Program-made: the position numbers and the translations under genes
Notes under the pieces: generated by a model
What the model saw: the letters and a program-made list of their open reading frames with translations, nothing else
Told to the model about the DNA's origin: nothing
Databases searched by the model: none
Assembly (NCBI GenBank): GCA_021796055.1
Contig: JAJYOS010000140.1
Coordinates: 1-10,475, forward strand
Direction: 5' to 3'
DNA from: Bacteroidota bacterium
Lineage (GTDB): Bacteria; Bacteroidota; Kryptoniia; Kryptoniales; JAKASW01
DNA length: 10,475 nucleotides
Part shown: one piece after another, positions 7,301 to 10,475 of the stretch
How the letters are laid out: each line of letters begins with the position of its first letter
Numbering within the stretch: position 1 is the stretch's first letter

Positions 7301-10300
7301 TGGAAGTAACCTTGAAGTTACAGGCCAAACCACACAGGGCGCGGGTAACTTGGCTATCGCGAGCTTCAATTACACTCAAGACGGTCTTGGCGGAGCGAAT
7401 GATTACAACAGGACCGGAGCCGGAACTGTCACCGGTACCGGCGCATTGGTGTTGAACGCTAGCGCGCTTAACACGGTGACATTGACGCCCGGCACATCCT
7501 TGACAGTACCGAACCTGGTATTCAAGAGCGCAGGCGCGGCGGTTCTCGTCAACAATTCTGTCACTGTTAGCGGTGCCATCACGCATACATCTGGTAACGT
7601 GAGCATAGTTGCCGGTACGCTTACGTTGTCTGGTCCAACGTATACTGCGGCAAGCACGGCGGGAACTGTTGCCGGCGCGGTTGCGATGACAGACAGCATT
7701 GCTACCGTCACGGCTGCATTGAACTATACACTTGCAACCGGTTTGACAGTCAACTCTAAGGGCAGTGTAACGTTCGCATCCAACAACGCTACAGCGAGAA
7801 CATTTACGGTTACGACGCTGACCCAGACTGCAGGTGGAATCAACCTCGGTATCAATAACCTCCAGATCATTGGCGGGGTGGGTGCATTCACACGCGCTGC
7901 CGGAGGCTGGACGATGTCGAGTGGTGCTTTGCAGTTTAATAATGCATCTCTGACTTTCAGTCCCGGGAAGGGCTTCGCAGTCGATAACCTCGACATCATG
8001 GCGAACGCCTCGAAAGCCACCACCGATACTTTCACGGTCAACAAGTATCTGACTCTTGGCGGCTCACTCACGATCGGAACGACCGGCTCGCTTGCCATGG
8101 GCGACAGTTCGACAATCGAGCGACAGGGTAATGCCGACGCACTCGACAAAGCCCTGATTTTCGGCGCTACTTCGATAAACCTCATTTATTCGACGGCAGC
8201 AACCCCGACTATTAATTCCGGGTTTGAAGTGCCTTCCACAAACATCATAACCAACGTTACCGTATCAACGGGCGGCGCCGGTGTAGCACTTCAGAAGAGC
8301 CTTCAGGTCAACGGAACATTGACGCTCGCAGATCCGCTTTATGCTACGACAGGTAACGGTGCGGCGTCCGGAGTCAAAGTAACTATGGCTTCCGGTGCAA
8401 CCCTCGTCCTACAAATCAACGGGACTACCGCCCTCGATCAGAACCTGACTACGCTCGGGCCCATCAATATCGTATATGATGGAGCTTCCAGCACGAGCAC
8501 GCGGGAGCTCGGATCAATCTCCGGCGGTTCCCACACTGCAGTTACAAGCAACGTAACTGTCCAAACTACCGTTAAACTCGATGCCGGCTTGACCGTTGGT
8601 GGTGTGCTGACGCTCCAGGGTGGAAATCTGGATATCAATGGTAGCCCGCTTACCGTGCTCAGCGATGTCGTTCAATCCGCTGGCGCAGGCTTCTTTGTTA
8701 ATTCAGCAGTCGGCGCAGCGCCTGTAACTTTTGGCGGAAGCGCGAACACGATGCTGACATTGAAAGCTAACCAGACAGTTCCTGCATTGGTCAATATCAC
8801 AATCGGCAAGACCTACGCGGACAGGAGTGTCACTATCTCTGGTGGCAATCTAGATTTTGCAACGAACGCTGCAACACTTTATCTAGACAAGGGTGTACTG
8901 GCGACCGGAAGCAACATGGTTTTGTTGGCCCAGAGCAACAACAGCAGCCAGCCGACCCAGGGCTTTGTAAAGACAGACACCAGCTACATCTATGGTACTG
9001 TTTCTAAGCTTTTGCCCTACAACGCACCGCTAACCGTTAGCAACGTTCAGTATCCTGTCGGCAACAATCCGATGGACAGCACTGGCGCAGCCTATCGACC
9101 GATGACGTTGTTCTTCACACAGGCGCTTCCGTCTGGGGTGAACCTGGCTGTAACTTTTGTCGACCGTAGTCCGACCGGATCCAACGGATTCCCGATTGCT
9201 GACGGTTCGCAGCAGTTGAGCGGCTATCCAAGCTTCTACTGGTACCTGAAACCTGATATCAGCTTCTCGAACGCGTACGTCTACAACCTCGACGGTCAGG
9301 CGCAGGGTTACGCGGGCTATACTCCGTCACAGATCCAGAATCTCCGTTTCATCGCGAGAGACTCAGGAAGCGTAGCAAACCCGTGGACAATGCTCGGCAC
9401 CGACGCGAACTATCAAAATGCGACCCTGGCTGACGGATCGCCTGACATCAGAGTCAGCGGCGTCACCGGTCACATTTCGTTGAACGGCACAATCTTCACC
9501 TATGGTCAGCCAAATGTGGCACCTCCGGCATTGACAGTGAGTGGTACAGTCCTGTATGACAAGACTGGTGCTCCGTTCTCGGGCGCGACTGTAAAGATTA
9601 CGCCCACCGCGGGTGGCACAGCGTATACTGGTACGACGAACGCCAGCGGCGCATATAGCGTTGCCAACGTTCCCACCGGTACGTACACTGTTACTGCAAC
9701 AACCAGCGCAGCGTGGGGTGGTCCGAATGCTACCCAGGCTCTGTTGGTAGTCAAAGACTTCCTCGGAACCTACCATCCTGATGCTTTGCAGGCTCTTGCA
9801 GCAGATGTAAACAACAGCGGCAGCGCAGACGCAACGGATGCTTTGTTGATCGTGCGTCGTTGGGCTGGTCTGACCAACTCCTTCGCTAAGGGTGATTGGA
9901 TCTTCACAACGGATTCTGTCAATGTCGTAACCGACACAACGATGAATATCTCCGGTATTATGACCGGCGACGTCAACAGCAGCGTAACGCCTGCATCGAC
10001 TGTAAAAGGACAGAAGAATACGGTAGCGTCCGTAAGCTCTTCCGTCGATGTTAACAGTGATGGCGTTCTCAACGTAAGTCCGTCGGGATCTTTTGAAGTA
10101 CCGGTAACCGCAGCGAGCGCAATGCAGGTTGGTGCGTACTCTCTGCAGATCAAATATCCGTCCGAACAAGTAAAGTTCGTCGGAGTAACCGGCCCATATG
10201 CTGATCAGGCAGTCGTAAACGCAGCAGACGGCTACGTAAGGATTGCTTGGTTTGATGCAACCGGCGGTAAGAATCCAATCAATCTGAACGCAAACGATGA

Positions 10301-10475
10301 ACTCGTTTCGTTGAAGTTCTCGTCTCCGAAGCCGCTTGACAAGAATGCGAACCTGTCGTTTGAAGTAGCTTCAGGCTCGGCTCTTGCCGGACCTTCTGGA
10401 GAGATACTCAATGCGACACTCAATATGCCGGGCAGCGTGAAGGCTTCCCTCCCGAGCAAGTTCGCGTTGAACCAG
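4341..10475 (+). CDS. Giant secreted beta-solenoid surface protein with dockerin-like and cohesin-like domains; probable T9SS cargo, 3' end outside window
   Basis: Open for 2045 codons to the window edge with no stop; function unproven, most likely a cell-surface adhesin or matrix protein. The signal peptide has a basic start (R5, K9, R10, R13, R18), a hydrophobic core and a likely cut after AMA36. Residues 40-95 resemble the opening of DUF1565/pectate-lyase-like beta-helix proteins (VYVD at 42-45, PKATI at 67-71, AAGTY at 87-91). About 130-1515 is a degenerate beta-solenoid rich in Thr, Gly, Asn, Ala, Val and Ser, with recurring LTV-G-LTL and SGTL patterns. About 1520-1727 is an aromatic-containing globular segment (QYPVG, FYWYLKP). 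About 1731-1790 is a carboxypeptidase-regulatory/Cna-B-like domain (SGTVLYD, GAYSV, PTGTYTVTA). About 1793-1882 is dockerin-like, with a loop at D1822-N1824-S1826-G1827-D1833. About 1910-2032 is cohesin-like. The last residues, LPSKFALNQ (2037-2045), normally come directly before NYPNPFNP in T9SS type A sorting domains, so about 70-90 residues are probably missing. Only one cysteine (C850) is seen. It has its own promoter and leader. Confidence 0.9.
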   Translation, partial: MLENRFSFKRFSRLTMLRSLAMSVFAVLVAASFAMAQGLNTVYVDVTNGSNTYTGANPTNSPAGTGPKATIDAGLTALANNGTLVIAAGTYNGGDNAGGNIDISTANYANLTSGLTIQLKTLNSNTIVSLTAGTFTFEVNAGTLTFTEASGTESIQIATGVMTLGSATGPISSNVSIGVSSAVQLTNANDLITMHASSAFTNQAPSIGGNNVSLVYSDNGNVNAGPEANYGSYGTGTISVSKTSGTSVTFPYAISKIGGITINGGNATFGQSVAMGTNQILNAGTGTVTFSAPVNLNVATGAEGSVFNQVAGNITFNGAVTWSANGVGAQALGGFMAENGSSGNLVFNSTVTLSNPGGGTQTVTASNDAAGVLTIGNVSETNFTLNIVNNNASGTLNLAGGTIGGLSNNGGANTDVANITGPLTITGQLTNSGTVNLGANTVTLSGTGIGHTDNGTITSSSVGGFSVTGAAVTLAGTGKLPNVTIASLSVTTFTGTLTAANVLVTGEMDVPNGAIIGVQSLTETGNIVLGGGASGELDVAGDFNRTSGTFTAGTGSLLKFNGTTAQAVNSGPNFQVASLEFLNTHATITLGASIRVSGGVTIDASTNVALSTLNIILNAAGASMNNLGSYTATGGGGVILGGANIVSGGVAANGITIGGSGTYSYITVDVGSGNTANVTSNADFNGVLTLNSGTLQVNATFDFSPTGNSASVIRNVVPGNGAFLAAGGAFGTFDAANVKYDLTYIGNLPGPLSVATGTTEFNAANVRTLTISTTTSILTLTSSTAVTINGALNLSKNALFAFDGVAPYNVTIDSSLNVATGAVLSGGSAANTITLAGNNDTSTVAGTITCASLLTVTGTGDVLNGSGITTDANTIANLDFEPTANGSTFMSNNLEAITGNVTIENTSVATGASATIAMNSVNAALTGNLTVGNAGASPTASVSIMGSTISNHTGNVVVVGGILTYTRGGNSDVLNGTVTMTGGTLTLGSNLEVTGQTTQGAGNLAIASFNYTQDGLGGANDYNRTGAGTVTGTGALVLNASALNTVTLTPGTSLTVPNLVFKSAGAAVLVNNSVTVSGAITHTSGNVSIVAGTLTLSGPTYTAASTAGTVAGAVAMTDSIATVTAALNYTLATGLTVNSKGSVTFASNNATARTFTVTTLTQTAGGINLGINNLQIIGGVGAFTRAAGGWTMSSGALQFNNASLTFSPGKGFAVDNLDIMANASKATTDTFTVNKYLTLGGSLTIGTTGSLAMGDSSTIERQGNADALDKALIFGATSINLIYSTAATPTINSGFEVPSTNIITNVTVSTGGAGVALQKSLQVNGTLTLADPLYATTGNGAASGVKVTMASGATLVLQINGTTALDQNLTTLGPINIVYDGASSTSTRELGSISGGSHTAVTSNVTVQTTVKLDAGLTVGGVLTLQGGNLDINGSPLTVLSDVVQSAGAGFFVNSAVGAAPVTFGGSANTMLTLKANQTVPALVNITIGKTYADRSVTISGGNLDFATNAATLYLDKGVLATGSNMVLLAQSNNSSQPTQGFVKTDTSYIYGTVSKLLPYNAPLTVSNVQYPVGNNPMDSTGAAYRPMTLFFTQALPSGVNLAVTFVDRSPTGSNGFPIADGSQQLSGYPSFYWYLKPDISFSNAYVYNLDGQAQGYAGYTPSQIQNLRFIARDSGSVANPWTMLGTDANYQNATLADGSPDIRVSGVTGHISLNGTIFTYGQPNVAPPALTVSGTVLYDKTGAPFSGATVKITPTAGGTAYTGTTNASGAYSVANVPTGTYTVTATTSAAWGGPNATQALLVVKDFLGTYHPDALQALAADVNNSGSADATDALLIVRRWAGLTNSFAKGDWIFTTDSVNVVTDTTMNISGIMTGDVNSSVTPASTVKGQKNTVASVSSSVDVNSDGVLNVSPSGSFEVPVTAASAMQVGAYSLQIKYPSEQVKFVGVTGPYADQAVVNAADGYVRIAWFDATGGKNPINLNANDELVSLKFSSPKPLDKNANLSFEVASGSALAGPSGEILNATLNMPGSVKASLPSKFALNQ
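4728..8885 (+). repeat. Degenerate protein-level repeat region (beta-solenoid) inside the giant gene
   Basis: About 1385 codons carry strands that recur roughly every 20-50 residues, in forms such as LTVTG, NGTLTL, TGNVT, SGGVTI and GTLTLGSN, with turns rich in Gly, Asn and Ser. The repeats are clear in protein character but diverged at DNA level; I do not see long identical nucleotide copies. This is the pattern of filamentous-haemagglutinin or autotransporter-like solenoids. Repeat borders cannot be set reliably by eye. Confidence 0.6.

Noticed and set aside
4448..10459. Many long open frames on the minus strand (for example 5420-6046, 6569-7204, 9363-10169)
   Set aside because: They lie wholly inside the + strand giant gene. 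They arise because its Thr, Asn, Gly, Ala and Val codons rarely make stops on the complement. Their translations are low in complexity or lack domain patterns, and some overlap each other in different frames.
4341..10475. CRISPR array or DNA tandem repeat in the repetitive gene
   Set aside because: The repetition is at protein level and diverged. I see no identical direct repeats with regular spacers.

Overview
The window looks like part of a chromosome from a Gram-negative bacterium with a type IX secretion system (T9SS). Within the Bacteroidota/Chlorobi group, an Ignavibacteria-like or related uncultured lineage is my best guess. The reasons are a very long secreted protein that reaches the window end with the residues that normally precede a T9SS NYPNPFN-type sorting tail, a BY-kinase/Wzz fusion, a UpxY-like NusG paralogue, and roughly balanced base composition. 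Both good promoter candidates are of the ordinary sigma-70 TTGACA/TATAAT kind and do not resemble the TAnnTTTG promoters of Bacteroidia. The lineage is inference; no rRNA or housekeeping gene is present to fix it.

Layout, all genes on the + strand. (1) Bases 1-2369: a polysaccharide co-polymerase fused to a tyrosine autokinase (Wzc/CapB type). Its reading frame is open through the left edge, so the true start is probably outside the window. (2) Bases 2370-3024: a gap without a convincing gene. It holds inverted repeats, a near-consensus promoter (2851-2879) and an operator-like dyad just after the predicted transcription start. (3) Bases 3025-3594: a NusG-family antiterminator of UpxY/RfaH type, starting at GTG. 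(4) Bases 3595-4340: a 746-base gap with a strong promoter candidate (4010-4038, preceded by two A-tracts) and a leader of about 295 nt containing small hairpins. (5) Bases 4341-10475: one uninterrupted reading frame of 2045 codons that runs off the right edge. It encodes a secreted, Thr/Gly/Asn/Ala/Val-rich beta-solenoid protein with a signal peptide, a C-terminal carboxypeptidase-regulatory-like domain, a dockerin-like segment and a cohesin-like domain.

The kinase and the NusG paralogue are both typical of capsule or exopolysaccharide loci: one controls chain length and export, the other transcription of long polysaccharide operons. The giant protein would be a surface or matrix component. 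A shared role in building the cell surface or biofilm matrix is plausible, but it rests on adjacency alone. The adhesin appears to have its own promoter. The most distinctive item is the giant protein, whose end and partners lie outside the window.
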